64,000 nucleotides of DNA. Origin: an uncultured Actinomyces sp. (GTDB lineage Bacteria > Actinomycetota > Actinomycetes > Actinomycetales > Actinomycetaceae). Positions 34,824 to 44,534 of the stretch are shown here, one piece after another. How positions within the stretch are numbered: position 1 is the first letter of the stretch; each line of letters opens with the position of its first letter. Where the stretch lies: positions 62,001 through 126,000 of the forward strand of contig URAS01000004.1 in the NCBI GenBank assembly GCA_900545825.1, given 5' to 3'. A program made the position numbers and the translations under genes. The notes under the pieces are model-generated. The model was given only the letters and a program-made list of their open reading frames with translations. It was not told the DNA's origin and did not search any database.

Positions 34824-37800
34824 CTACTTGGAAGAACCCGAGGTCTTATTGACCTCGTCCTGTGCCGACTGCGCGGCCTGGATGGCGCTTTGCAGCTTCT
34901 TCTGGGCGTCGCCGTAGGCCGACCAGTCGCCCTTCTTCATCGCCTCATCCGACGCCTTCATCGCGTCCGCCGCATCCTGCAGCGCCGACGTCAACCGCTG
35001 GTTCGCGTCAGCCGGCTGCTGCTTCTTCGTATCGGTGCTCTGCTTCGCCGCACCGCTGGACGCGGTCGTCGCCGCCGAGTCGCCGCCGAACACCTGGTCG
35101 AGGGCTTCCTCGAGCGTGGGCGCGAACCCGATCTTGTCGCCGAACGCCACGAGGACGTTCCGCAACTGCGGATACGACGTGTCACCCGTCGACTGGATGT
35201 AAACCGGCTGGACATACAGCAGGCCACCGCCGACCGGCAGGGTCAACAGATTGCCGCGCGTGACCTCTGAACCCTGCTGGTCCTGCAGGTTGAGTTCGAG
35301 GTTCACCGTACGGTTCGAGTTGAAGTTGTTTTGCACCTGACCGGGACCGGGCACCGTCGTCGACGACGGCAACGCAATCATCCGCAGCTTGCCATAGCCG
35401 TCACGGACCTTGCCCGGCGTATTCCCCGTCTCGGAGTCGACCGCAAGGAAGCCCGCCATCGGCGCACGCCTGAACTGGGCGTCGCCGCCAGGGACATACA
35501 CCGAGGTCAGCGAGAACTGCGCCGACTTCTGCGACGGCATCTTCATCGTCAGGTAGTACGGCGGCTGCAGCTGCGTCGTCCCCTGAACCTGGGTCTGACG
35601 GTTCTGCCGCGACGTCGGGTCCTCCGACAGACGCCACTGGTCGCCACCCGTGTAGAACTGGGGCGCGTCCTTCACGTGGTAGGTCGTCAGCAGGTTGCGC
35701 TGAACCTTGAACAGGTCCTCCGGGTACCGCAAATGCGACATGAGGTCGCCCGAGATCGCGCTCATCTTCTTGACCTGGCCGGGGTAGATCCCTTCCCACG
35801 TCTTGAGGACCGGATCCTTCGAGTCCCACTCGTAGAGCGTCACTGAGCCGTCATAGGCGTCGACCACGGCCTTCACCGAGTTGCGCATGTAGTTGATCGA
35901 CTTCTCCGGAGCGAAGAGCTCGCGGTTCGCCGTCCTCGAGTCGGCCGTCGCCTCGTCCAGGTCCGTGTGCTCCGAATAGGGGTACGAATCCGACGTCGTG
36001 TAGCCGTCGATAATCCACACCAGCCGCTTCGGGGTCTTGGGGTTGCCGTCCATGTCGACAACCGCCGGATACGACTTGTTGTCGAGCGTAAGGTAGGGCG
36101 CGACCTTCGATACGCGCAGCGCCGGGTCACGGTCGTAGAGGATCTGCGACTTCGAGTTCACCTGCTCCGAGAAGAACAGGTCGGCCGAACCGAACTTCAC
36201 GGCATAAATGAGCTTGGAGAAGAAGTTACCGACGCTGGGTCCACCATTGCCCGCATAGGTCGTGCGAACCTGGCCGGCCTCCTTCTTATCATCCGGATAG
36301 TCGAGCTCTTGGGCCTTCGCGCCCTTGGGGCCGCCGACGATCGAGTACTGCGGGGAGTTCGGCGAGAAATACACCCGCTCCTCGTACTTGCCCATCTCAC
36401 CACGCGACGGAATGCCCTGCTCCCAATAATCCGGCAGGCCGTCCGAGTTGAGGTGGTTACCGTATGCGGCAACAACACCAAAGCCGTGCGTGTACACCGT
36501 ATGGTCGTTCACCCAGTTACGCTGCGACGCCGACAGGGCCGACAGGTTGATGTCGCGCACCGAGATCACCGTGTCGCGCTTCTCTTCCTTGCCCTCGGCA
36601 TCCGTCAGCGTGTAGCGGTCGACCGAGAACTGGTCGGCGAACGTGTAGTACTGACGTGACTGCTGCATCTGGCGCACCGTCGGCGCGATGATCTCGGGAT
36701 CAAGCAGACGGATCTGCGAGGTCGTCACCGAGTCCGACCGCAGCTGGCCCGCGGTCGCATCCGTGCGGGCCGTGTAATTCTCGTACTGCAGCCCCTTCAT
36801 CCCATAGGCGTCATACGTCGCGTCGATATTGCGCTGAATATAGCGCGACTCCAAATCACGCTCATTCGGCAAGACGACAAATCGCTGGATAATCAGCGGG
36901 TAAATAAGGCCGAGCACCAACCCCGAGACAACGAGGACGGCGACGCCCGCAGCCGGCAAATACCATGACCCCTTAAATGCGGCGACGATAAACAGCACGG
37001 CGATGAGCATGGCGATAATCGCAAGAATGAGGCGCCCCGGCATTTCAGCGTGCAACGTCGTGTACATCGCACCGTCCGTCGGCGAGCCCGTCTGATACAT
37101 CATGACGAACCGATCGACGTAGTAGCGCAGGCCAATAAGCACCGACAAAATGGCGGCCAACACGCCCAGGTGGACGCGCGCCTTGCGGGCCACACGCAGC
37201 GGCCCAAAGCGGATCGCCCCGACGACATAGTCGATGATCAGCGACGCGATGAGGGCGATGACCACCATCGTGACGAAGAACGACAGGAGGGTGTCGATGA
37301 GGGGCAACTGGAAGGTGAAGAAGGAAATGTCGATCCCAAAATGCGGGTCGACCTTGCCAAACGACTTGCCGTTGATCGCGACGAGCAACTCGCGCCAACG
37401 CGGCGCCAACGACAGGCCCGCCATGACGCCGATAAGCAGCGGCAAGACGACGCTCAGCCCCTTGCGGTGGGCCGAGAAGGCCTCACGATACGGCAGGATC
37501 GACCGCGGCACCTTCGACTCGTCCGGCCGGATACTGTAAGCCAGACGGAAATTGCCGATAAGAATCAGCGAAGCAAAAATCACGCCAAGGAAAAACATTC
37601 CCACCGACGCGAACAGCTGGGTCCAGAAGGTACGACTGTAACCAATCTGATTAAACCACAGAATCTCGGTACCGAACCGGGAACCGATATAGATGATAAA
37701 CGCGATAATCGCGAGAATAATGACCGTAATTCCGAAGGGGCCAATCTTCGGACGATGGAAACTGATCGAGGGGACCTGGCGATTTCCCCCAGAACCGCGG

Positions 37801-37886
37801 CCGGAACCGCGTCCTCGCGGACGCGAGTTACCCGGCCCGGAGGCACCTAGGTCTCCAAAAATGTCGAAAAAGTTGCTACTCACCAT
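34824..37886 (-). CDS. UPF0182-family membrane protein
   Basis: A 1020-residue protein of a large, uncharacterised actinobacterial family. After a basic Gly/Arg-rich N-terminus (about 15-40) come seven or so membrane helices up to residue 320, then a long extracellular region with the family blocks NERDLESRYIQRNIDATYDAYG near 345 and YSEHTDLDEATAD near 640. The tail is acidic and Lys/Gln-rich and coiled-coil-like. AAAGGAG ends one base before the ATG, so the GTG one codon later may be the true start. It converges on the response-regulator gene, with a shared terminator. Confidence 0.93.
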   Translation of the reverse strand: MVSSNFFDIFGDLGASGPGNSRPRGRGSGRGSGGNRQVPSISFHRPKIGPFGITVIILAIIAFIIYIGSRFGTEILWFNQIGYSRTFWTQLFASVGMFFLGVIFASLILIGNFRLAYSIRPDESKVPRSILPYREAFSAHRKGLSVVLPLLIGVMAGLSLAPRWRELLVAINGKSFGKVDPHFGIDISFFTFQLPLIDTLLSFFVTMVVIALIASLIIDYVVGAIRFGPLRVARKARVHLGVLAAILSVLIGLRYYVDRFVMMYQTGSPTDGAMYTTLHAEMPGRLILAIIAMLIAVLFIVAAFKGSWYLPAAGVAVLVVSGLVLGLIYPLIIQRFVVLPNERDLESRYIQRNIDATYDAYGMKGLQYENYTARTDATAGQLRSDSVTTSQIRLLDPEIIAPTVRQMQQSRQYYTFADQFSVDRYTLTDAEGKEEKRDTVISVRDINLSALSASQRNWVNDHTVYTHGFGVVAAYGNHLNSDGLPDYWEQGIPSRGEMGKYEERVYFSPNSPQYSIVGGPKGAKAQELDYPDDKKEAGQVRTTYAGNGGPSVGNFFSKLIYAVKFGSADLFFSEQVNSKSQILYDRDPALRVSKVAPYLTLDNKSYPAVVDMDGNPKTPKRLVWIIDGYTTSDSYPYSEHTDLDEATADSRTANRELFAPEKSINYMRNSVKAVVDAYDGSVTLYEWDSKDPVLKTWEGIYPGQVKKMSAISGDLMSHLRYPEDLFKVQRNLLTTYHVKDAPQFYTGGDQWRLSEDPTSRQNRQTQVQGTTQLQPPYYLTMKMPSQKSAQFSLTSVYVPGGDAQFRRAPMAGFLAVDSETGNTPGKVRDGYGKLRMIALPSSTTVPGPGQVQNNFNSNRTVNLELNLQDQQGSEVTRGNLLTLPVGGGLLYVQPVYIQSTGDTSYPQLRNVLVAFGDKIGFAPTLEEALDQVFGGDSAATTASSGAAKQSTDTKKQQPADANQRLTSALQDAADAMKASDEAMKKGDWSAYGDAQKKLQSAIQAAQSAQDEVNKTSGSSK

Positions 37887-37996
37887 GCTCCTTTAGTGTG
37901 AGTTGGCGTCTGCTGGGGCCATTGTTGCACACTTGCCTAGTCCACGCCCAGATCGCCCACCCCGCCCTCGAGTCCCCTTCGTGGCACGATGGAGGG

Positions 37997-38536
37997 ATGA
38001 ATGACGCATCCAACGCCGCCCTGCGCACGTGCGTGCGCGAAATCGACAGCCACGTGGCCCAACTGGGATGGGACCGCCCTCCCTTCCTGTTTGCCCTGGC
38101 CCCCACCGCTGATCTGCTGGACGCCGGCGCCGACCTCGCCGGCGAAGACCAGGCGTTCCTCCGCGAGATCCTTGCCGACGTTCCCGACCACCTGACGGCG
38201 ATCCTCCAGGACGACCTGCCGGCCGTCGAGCTGGAGGAGCTGCTGGGACGCATCGAGTTCCCCGAACAGGTGGTGGGCGCGGCGATCAGCGTCGAACGCG
38301 TCGTCCTACCGCCCTCGGCTGAAGAGGACATGCCCGCGGATCCCGACGAGCAGGCGCGCTGGGCCGAGAACCACCCCGACCGCACCGACGTGCGGGTGAT
38401 CACCGCGGTGCTGCGTGACGGGCAGATGTGGTGCGGCGTGCGCGCGAAGTCCCATCCGGAGCCCGACGCCCTCATGCAGGGGGCCGACCTGGCGCCCGGC
38501 CTGACCAACGCCCTGCTGGCGACCCTGCAAGGCTAA
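37997..38536 (+). CDS. PPA1309-family protein
   Basis: A 179-residue protein matching the conserved hypothetical that sits between UPF0182 and the PDZ protease in Actinobacteria. Marks are WDRPPFLFALAPTADLL near 27, IEFPEQVVGAAISVERVVLP near 86, and the C-terminal WCGVRAKSHPEPD. GGAGGG touches the ATG, too close for a normal ribosome site, and CACGAT precedes the ATG by six bases, so it may be another leaderless start. Function unknown. Confidence 0.85.
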   Translation: MNDASNAALRTCVREIDSHVAQLGWDRPPFLFALAPTADLLDAGADLAGEDQAFLREILADVPDHLTAILQDDLPAVELEELLGRIEFPEQVVGAAISVERVVLPPSAEEDMPADPDEQARWAENHPDRTDVRVITAVLRDGQMWCGVRAKSHPEPDALMQGADLAPGLTNALLATLQG

Positions 38537-38546
38537 GCGGCTGTCC

Positions 38547-39671
38547 CTACTTCGCGGGGCAGGTCCGCAGGTTCGACGTGCGATGCGCCGCGATGTCCTC
38601 GACGACGCCGCGTGCCTCGTGGAGCGTGTCGACCGGGACGATCCGCATCCCCCGCGGGACGGCGCCGGCCGCGTCGGCGCAATTCCCGGACGGCAGGAGG
38701 AACCAGTGGGCGCCAGCATCCGATGCGCCACGCATCTTTTGGGGCACGCCCGAGATCATCTGGACTCCCCCACCCATCGAGATGGCGCCCGTACCCGCGA
38801 TCACCTGTCCGCGGGTTAGCGACTCCTTCGTCATCGTGTCGACGATGCCGAGGGCGAACATCATTCCCGCCGACGGGCCCCCAACGTCCTGGAGGGACAC
38901 GGTGACCTTGACGGGAGGCTTGACCTTGGGATCGAGGCCAACGCCGATGATCGAGCCCTGCCCATCGGGCCGCTTGACCGACTTGACCGTCACCTGATGC
39001 GCCACACCCGACCGGTTGAAATCGACCGTGACCGGGGTTTTTGCCGGGGTCTTCTCCATGATGCTAAACAGACTGGCGCCGTCCTTGAGCTCGTGGCGCG
39101 TCCCGTCGATCGTAATGGCCGTCAACACGTCGCCCTCTTTGAGCTTGCCGGCGCTGGGCGAATCCTTACCGACCGAGACGACGGTGAACGTCGCGGGCAC
39201 GGTCATTCCCAGCTCGGTGAGGGCGGCAACCTCGGCGGACGACTGGGAGCCCGTCATTTGGGCCTGCGCGATCTTTTTCACGTCGTCGGCGGACAGCGAC
39301 TTCGGATAGATCTCCTCTTCGCGATACACCTGGGAGTCTTTCGATGCGAGCGCCCACAGCACCTCGAGGCCCGTGACATGCGAGCCGGGGCCGCCTCGCA
39401 ACGACACCGTCACCATCCGCAGCTGACCTTTCGTCGGGTACGTCTGGGCGCCCGAGACCTGGATGATCTTCTTGCCGCCGTCTTTACCCAGGACGTTAAA
39501 CGTGGGCCCAGGCCCCTCGATGACGTAGGGCATGGGGATGACGACGCCGATGAGTACGAGCGTCAGGACTCCCACAATGATCAGGACATAGCCGACACGG
39601 CTGCGAAGGGTGGACCACCGCCCCTGGGGCTGATGGTCGTCGAGGGTGCCTGTAGTCACGTCGCCATTCAA
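38547..39671 (-). CDS. YlbL-like PDZ and Lon-type membrane protease
   Basis: A 374-residue protein with one N-terminal membrane helix (about 26-46), a PDZ domain near 155-240 (VSVGKDSPSAGKLKEGDVLTAI holds the ligand loop), and a C-terminal S16 Lon protease domain. The catalytic serine is in VGGPSAGMM near 267 and the lysine in SGVPQKMRGA near 311. The start is a TTG at 39671; a GTG at 39659 is the alternative. The Bacillus relative degrades a division inhibitor after DNA damage; the target here is unknown. Divergent from the metalloprotease gene. Confidence 0.92.
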   Translation of the reverse strand: MNGDVTTGTLDDHQPQGRWSTLRSRVGYVLIIVGVLTLVLIGVVIPMPYVIEGPGPTFNVLGKDGGKKIIQVSGAQTYPTKGQLRMVTVSLRGGPGSHVTGLEVLWALASKDSQVYREEEIYPKSLSADDVKKIAQAQMTGSQSSAEVAALTELGMTVPATFTVVSVGKDSPSAGKLKEGDVLTAITIDGTRHELKDGASLFSIMEKTPAKTPVTVDFNRSGVAHQVTVKSVKRPDGQGSIIGVGLDPKVKPPVKVTVSLQDVGGPSAGMMFALGIVDTMTKESLTRGQVIAGTGAISMGGGVQMISGVPQKMRGASDAGAHWFLLPSGNCADAAGAVPRGMRIVPVDTLHEARGVVEDIAAHRTSNLRTCPAK

Positions 39672-39806
39672 TCATCCGTTCGATCCCGTCGCGACAACGC
39701 GGCGTGTGACGTTCACTCCCGGCAAACGTCGAGGACGCTTTTCTGCTCGCGGTTTTCGTGATGTCCCCACTAAAATTAGGTACCGCCGCTACGAGAGGAG
39801 CAGTTA

Positions 39807-41336
39807 ATGGCCGAGGACTCCGGCGACAACTTCGCCATGATCGAGCAGATGCTCGCTGCCGTGTTTGGCGCCGAAACCGCGGCCCGCATGGTCGCGCAGA
39901 TGCGTGCCGCCGGTATCGATCCCACGTCGATGCCGCTCACGCCGGGTACGTTCGACCCGGCCACCACGGCCCAGGTGATGGGCCAGCTCCAGTCGTTCTT
40001 CTCTACCTCCTCCGGGCCCGTCAACTGGACGATTGCCCAGGAACTGGCCCGCACCAGCGCCCGCGAGGACGACCATCGGGTCATGGCCAGCCGCGCGGCC
40101 GAGCTCCGTCAGGCCCTCACCCAGGCCGACCTGTGGCTTGACCCCGTGACCGCGCTGGCCTGCGGCACCCCGAACCGGTACGTGTGGAATCGCGAAAACT
40201 GGGTCGAGGGCACGTTTGGCGTGTGGGAACAGCTATGCGAACCCGTCGCCCTCAACGCGACCCGCGCGATCTCGCAGGCCCTCGAAGAACAGCTGCGTCG
40301 CGCCGGCATGGACCTCTCGACGGCCGAGGTCAGTGCGGCCGTGCCCGGCCTCGGCCCCCTCATGGGCCCCATGGCGCCGGCCGAAATGGTCGAAAAGATG
40401 GCGTCGGGCCTGTTCGGCATGCAGTTGGGGCAGGCGATCGGCGGGCTGGCCCGCGAGGCACTGGGCTCCAGCGACATCGGTATCCCCCTGGGCTCCGAGC
40501 ACGCCGTCGCCCTCGTCGATCCCAACGTCGAGGCGTTCGCAAAAGAACTCGGCACGCCTCAGGAAAACGTCGAAGCCTTCCTCGCCGTCCGCGAGGCCGC
40601 GCACGCCAGGCTTTTCGGGGCGGCCCCGTGGCTGCGCGCGCACGTCATTGACGCGGTGCGCCGCTACGCCAACGAGATCACACTGGATTCCGACGCGATC
40701 GAGCAGGCGATGCGCGACGCCATGACCGAGGGCACCGAGGGCGGCTTCAACCCCGAACGGATCGCCAAGAACCTGGGCGACGCGATTTTCTCGCCCGACC
40801 CCACCCCGGCGCAGGAGCAGGCGCTCGAGGAGCTCGAGACGACGATGGCGGTCATCGAAGGCTGGGTCGAGGAAGTGACGACGCGCGCCTGTGCGCCGTT
40901 CATCCCTGAAACCTACGCGCTCTCCGAGATGATGCGGCGTCGTCGCGCCAGCGGCTCCCCCGCCGAGCAGGTCCTTCACACGCTCGTCGGGCTGCAGATG
41001 CGGCCCAAGCGGGCCCGCGATGCCCAGGCACTGTGGGCCCAGCTGACCTCCGAGATCGGAATCGAGGAACGCGACCGGCTGTGGGACCACCCCTCGGTCA
41101 TGCCCCAGGCGGCCGACCTCGACGATCCGGCGTCATTCACCGCCCGCCGCGAGTCGGTCAAGGCCGAGCAGGCCGACGTCGACCAAGAGCTGGCCGAGCT
41201 GTTAGGCGGCACGTTGGGCTACGCCTCGGGCCTCGAGCCCGGCGCAGAGTCGGAGGGCGACCACACGGTGACCTCCGACCCCGACACCGACGACGGACCG
41301 GCGGGCCCTGGCGACGCGGGCGACGACCTCACGTAG
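39807..41336 (+). CDS. Zincin-like metalloprotease (DUF2342 family)
   Basis: A 509-residue protein of the actinobacterial family once linked to coenzyme F420 synthesis and now described as zincin-like. GAGAGGAG lies about eight bases before the ATG. The candidate metal site is REAAHARLFG near 263, where classical zincins have HExxH; EGWVEEV near 352 may add the third ligand. An acidic tail follows residue 470. Gene order with the PDZ protease and uvrD2 matches Mycobacterium. Activity is not demonstrated by the sequence. Confidence 0.88.
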   Translation: MAEDSGDNFAMIEQMLAAVFGAETAARMVAQMRAAGIDPTSMPLTPGTFDPATTAQVMGQLQSFFSTSSGPVNWTIAQELARTSAREDDHRVMASRAAELRQALTQADLWLDPVTALACGTPNRYVWNRENWVEGTFGVWEQLCEPVALNATRAISQALEEQLRRAGMDLSTAEVSAAVPGLGPLMGPMAPAEMVEKMASGLFGMQLGQAIGGLAREALGSSDIGIPLGSEHAVALVDPNVEAFAKELGTPQENVEAFLAVREAAHARLFGAAPWLRAHVIDAVRRYANEITLDSDAIEQAMRDAMTEGTEGGFNPERIAKNLGDAIFSPDPTPAQEQALEELETTMAVIEGWVEEVTTRACAPFIPETYALSEMMRRRRASGSPAEQVLHTLVGLQMRPKRARDAQALWAQLTSEIGIEERDRLWDHPSVMPQAADLDDPASFTARRESVKAEQADVDQELAELLGGTLGYASGLEPGAESEGDHTVTSDPDTDDGPAGPGDAGDDLT

Positions 41337-41418
41337 GTTATCCACAGGTCCTCCTCGGTCCGCCCACCCGGCGCGAAAACCTGCGACGCTTGAGGCCAGG
41401 CCCCCAAGGAGGAATCTG

Positions 41419-42405
41419 TTGTACGTCCACGCCCACATCCCGTCCGTCATCCGGTCGCGCTCCAGCGTCCAGTTCGGCACCGCCCCCAACAGCGGCGTCA
41501 TCTTCGACGGCCTCACCGACGCCGAAGCCGCCGTGCTACTGCACCTGCCCAGCGCCCTCTCGCGGGGCCACGCGGTCCGCTATGCCGCCCGCCACGGAGT
41601 ATCCGAGGACCAACTGGACGGCTTCGTCGACCAGCTGTGCCGCGCCGGTGTCGCCGCCCGCTTGCACCGCCCGGCCACCCAGGCGTCGCCGATGACGTGG
41701 AGCTATGGCGAGGACGCACACCACGTCAATCGCGCGCTGCGGCGCTCAACAATCGAGGTCGTCGGCCTGTCGGCCGCAGGCATTCGCCTCACCCACCTGC
41801 TGGCCGACGCGGGCGTCGGGACGATCCACGTGTCGGACCCCCAGGTCGTCCAGAACACGGATGTTCCTCTGCTGCCGGCCTCGGGCATCGGGCGTCCCCG
41901 CACCGAGGCGACGGCCGGCACGATCACCAACCCCTGCACTCGCGTGTTCGTTCATCCCGCCGCCCACAGCGACCTCGCCGTGGTCGTCAGTGGATTCTCT
42001 GTGCCCCCGACCTGGGCGGCGCCCCACATGGCGGCCGACCGTCCTCACCTGCCGATCGTCGTCACTGAGGCCAGCATCGAGGTGGGGCCCCTGGTGCGTC
42101 CCGGGCTGACGCCGTGTTTACACTGCGTCGACCTCACACGCCGCGACGACGACCCGGCGTGGCCGGTGGTGGCCGCACAGCTGCGTCACCGACCGGTCCC
42201 CCTGGCCGACCCTCTGACAACCACCCAGGCTGCCGCGTTCGCCGCCCGCGAGATCATCCACACGCTGACCTGGGCACACGCGCCCCAACTGGAGGGAACC
42301 TCGTGGGTGTGGAATCCCCGCGACCCCGTCCCGTTGGTACGGCACTGGGCACCCCACGCCGACTGCGCGTGCGGCGCCCACGACCTGCAAAGCGGCGGCG
42401 ACTAG
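41419..42405 (+). CDS. ThiF/E1-like protein with zinc ribbon
   Basis: A 328-residue protein. It starts with TTG, supported by AAGGAGGA eight bases upstream. Residues 1-95 form a winged-helix-like front end (LTDAEAAVLLHLPSAL); a Rossmann-type segment follows (IEVVGLSAAGIRLTHLLADAG near 112-132, with the acidic end of the next strand at HVSDPQ). Zinc cysteines are C233/C236 (CLHC) and C315/C317 (CAC). The nucleotide loop lacks the GxGxxG of true E1 enzymes (GLSAAGI), and the arginine finger and catalytic cysteine are not evident, so it resembles the leader-binding halves of TOMM cyclodehydratases. Function unknown. Its stop overlaps that of uvrD2. Confidence 0.8.
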   Translation: MYVHAHIPSVIRSRSSVQFGTAPNSGVIFDGLTDAEAAVLLHLPSALSRGHAVRYAARHGVSEDQLDGFVDQLCRAGVAARLHRPATQASPMTWSYGEDAHHVNRALRRSTIEVVGLSAAGIRLTHLLADAGVGTIHVSDPQVVQNTDVPLLPASGIGRPRTEATAGTITNPCTRVFVHPAAHSDLAVVVSGFSVPPTWAAPHMAADRPHLPIVVTEASIEVGPLVRPGLTPCLHCVDLTRRDDDPAWPVVAAQLRHRPVPLADPLTTTQAAAFAAREIIHTLTWAHAPQLEGTSWVWNPRDPVPLVRHWAPHADCACGAHDLQSGGD

Positions 42406-44474
42406 CCGACGGGCTCGGGCGGCACGTCGTCCGACGCCCACTCGGCCGCCGCCCTCGCCGCCTGCTCATCAATGTCGCCGCCCGCAACCACCGCGAGGAT
42501 CGACGCGCCAAGGGTCCTCAGTTTCACCGGGCCGATCCCGGGGAGCAGCCCCAGCATGCGCAGGGTCTTGGGGCGCGCGTGCGCGATGTTGCGCAGGGCT
42601 GCGTCGGTCGCGACAACGTACGCGGGTTTGCCCAGCTGTTTCGCCACCGCGCCGCGCCACTCGCGCAGCCGCTCGAACGTCTCGGCCTCTTCCGGGTCAG
42701 CCTCGGCCAAGAATTTCGACGTCTCCTGTTTCGACGTGGCCCGCCGATGCTTCGGCTGGGCCCGGCCGACGTCGGGCCACACCCGGGAGAAGAACGGCGA
42801 CACCTTGCGGTTTCCGCGTCCTCCCGCGGAGCGTGCCCGCGCGTAGGACACCGACAGGTGCCGCTTCGCACGGGTGACCCCCACGTAGGCCAGCCGCAGC
42901 TCTTCCTCGATCTCGGCGCTCGAGGTCGCCTGCTTGATCGGCAACAGGCCGTCGGAGCAGCCGACGAGGAAGACGGCTTCCCATTCGAGGCCCTTCGCGG
43001 CGTGCAACGACGACAGCGTGACGCCGTCGACCTGCGGCGCCGCCTGGTTGTCGACGCGTTCCTTGAGCTCGGCCACCAGCTCGACGAGCGTCATCTTCGA
43101 TTCCTCGCGCGTATCCGCCAGCTGGACGAGGGCGTTGAGGTAGTCCCACAGCTCGCGGACCTTGCCCGGCCCCTCCGGTGGTTCGGGCTGCCACCCGAAT
43201 TGGGCGACGCCGCTGCGCATGACCTCGCCCAGCTCGGTCGTCGTCGGCGACACCCGCACGAGGCCCATGAGTGTCGTGATGGTCTTGCGGACCTCGGAGC
43301 GCTGGAAAAACTGCTTGGCGTCGCGGACGATATAGGCGATCCCGGCGTCCTCGAGCGCCTCTTCGAACGCGACCGACTGGGCGTTGATCCGGTAGAGGAT
43401 CGCCATGTCCTTGAGCGGGACGCCCTGCGCGACCAGCTGGGCGATCTGTTTCGCCACCTGGGCCGCCTCGTCCTCGTCGTCGGCATAGGTGTGGAACTGG
43501 ACCATGGGGCCCGAGGGCTGCTGGGCCTCGAGCCGCACCGACTGGGTGGTCTTGGCCCTGGTCATCAGGTGGTTGGCCAGCGAGACGATCTGGGGCGTCG
43601 ACCGGTAGTCGCGGACCAGCTCGACGACTCGCGCCTCCGGGTATTTCGTCGTGAATTCGCGCAGGTACCGGTCGGTAGCACCGGTGAACGAATAGATGGT
43701 CTGGGCCGCGTCGCCCACGACGCACAGCGACCGGCGATCCCCCAGCCATAGGTCGAGCAGACGGGCCTGCAGGGGCGAGACATCCTGGAACTCGTCGACG
43801 ACGAAATAACGATACTGGCGACGCACCTGGCGGAGGACGTCCGGGCGTTGTTCGAGCATGCCGCAGGTCAGCGTCAGCACGTCTTCGAGGTCCATGACGC
43901 CGCGATCGGCCTTCGCCTGATTGTATGAGGCGATGAGCTGCGCCATCGTCTGCGCGTCGAGGCCGGCCGGAGGGATGCGTCCATTTTGGGTGACCCGCGC
44001 GACGTATTCGTGGTCCCCTACCAGCGACACGGCGGCCCACTCAATTTCCTGGGCGACGTCCGACATCTGCTCCTTGCTGAGCGTGATCCCCAGCCGAGAG
44101 GCCCCCGCGTAGACAAGCGACGCCTTGCGATCGACGATCTCGGGGATAGGGCCGCCGACGACCGCGAGCCAAAAGTATCGCAGCTGGGACAATGCGGCCG
44201 AATGAAACGTGCGGGCCAACACGGTGCCACAGCCGAGCTGCTTCAGTCGGGTCCGCATTTCCGTCGCCGCCCGGCGGGTAAACGTCACCGCCATGACGTT
44301 GAGAGGCGTATAGGCGCCCGTGGCCACGCCGTAGGCGATGCGATAGGTGATCGCCCTGGTCTTGCCCGTCCCGGCGCCCGCACGCACGACCATCGCGCCG
44401 GTCGGATTGGCGGCGACGACGCGCTGTTGCTCATCCAATTGATCGAGCAGTTGGTCCGGATCCGGTTCGTGCAT
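42402..44474 (-). CDS. uvrD2: ATP-dependent DNA helicase UvrD2 (SF1 with HRDC)
   Basis: A 690-residue UvrD/Rep-family helicase. Walker A is RAGAGTGKT (31-39), motif Ia is VTFTRRAATEM near 64, motif II is VVDEFQDVSP near 228, motif III is GDAAQTIYSF near 256, motif V is LSSLHAAKGLEWEAVFLVG near 485, and motif VI is AYVGVTRAKRHL near 535. The C-terminal HRDC domain is at about 600-680 (EWRGAVAKQLGKPAYVVATD region). The tetracysteine linker known in mycobacterial UvrD2 is not evident. It ends opposite the ThiF-like gene with a four-base overlap. Confidence 0.94.
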   Translation of the reverse strand: MHEPDPDQLLDQLDEQQRVVAANPTGAMVVRAGAGTGKTRAITYRIAYGVATGAYTPLNVMAVTFTRRAATEMRTRLKQLGCGTVLARTFHSAALSQLRYFWLAVVGGPIPEIVDRKASLVYAGASRLGITLSKEQMSDVAQEIEWAAVSLVGDHEYVARVTQNGRIPPAGLDAQTMAQLIASYNQAKADRGVMDLEDVLTLTCGMLEQRPDVLRQVRRQYRYFVVDEFQDVSPLQARLLDLWLGDRRSLCVVGDAAQTIYSFTGATDRYLREFTTKYPEARVVELVRDYRSTPQIVSLANHLMTRAKTTQSVRLEAQQPSGPMVQFHTYADDEDEAAQVAKQIAQLVAQGVPLKDMAILYRINAQSVAFEEALEDAGIAYIVRDAKQFFQRSEVRKTITTLMGLVRVSPTTTELGEVMRSGVAQFGWQPEPPEGPGKVRELWDYLNALVQLADTREESKMTLVELVAELKERVDNQAAPQVDGVTLSSLHAAKGLEWEAVFLVGCSDGLLPIKQATSSAEIEEELRLAYVGVTRAKRHLSVSYARARSAGGRGNRKVSPFFSRVWPDVGRAQPKHRRATSKQETSKFLAEADPEEAETFERLREWRGAVAKQLGKPAYVVATDAALRNIAHARPKTLRMLGLLPGIGPVKLRTLGASILAVVAGGDIDEQAARAAAEWASDDVPPEPVG

Positions 44475-44534
44475 GGGGTCTCCTCTCTGCGAAAAGGCTA
44501 CATCGACTTAACCACACACCACTGTCATTTTCGG

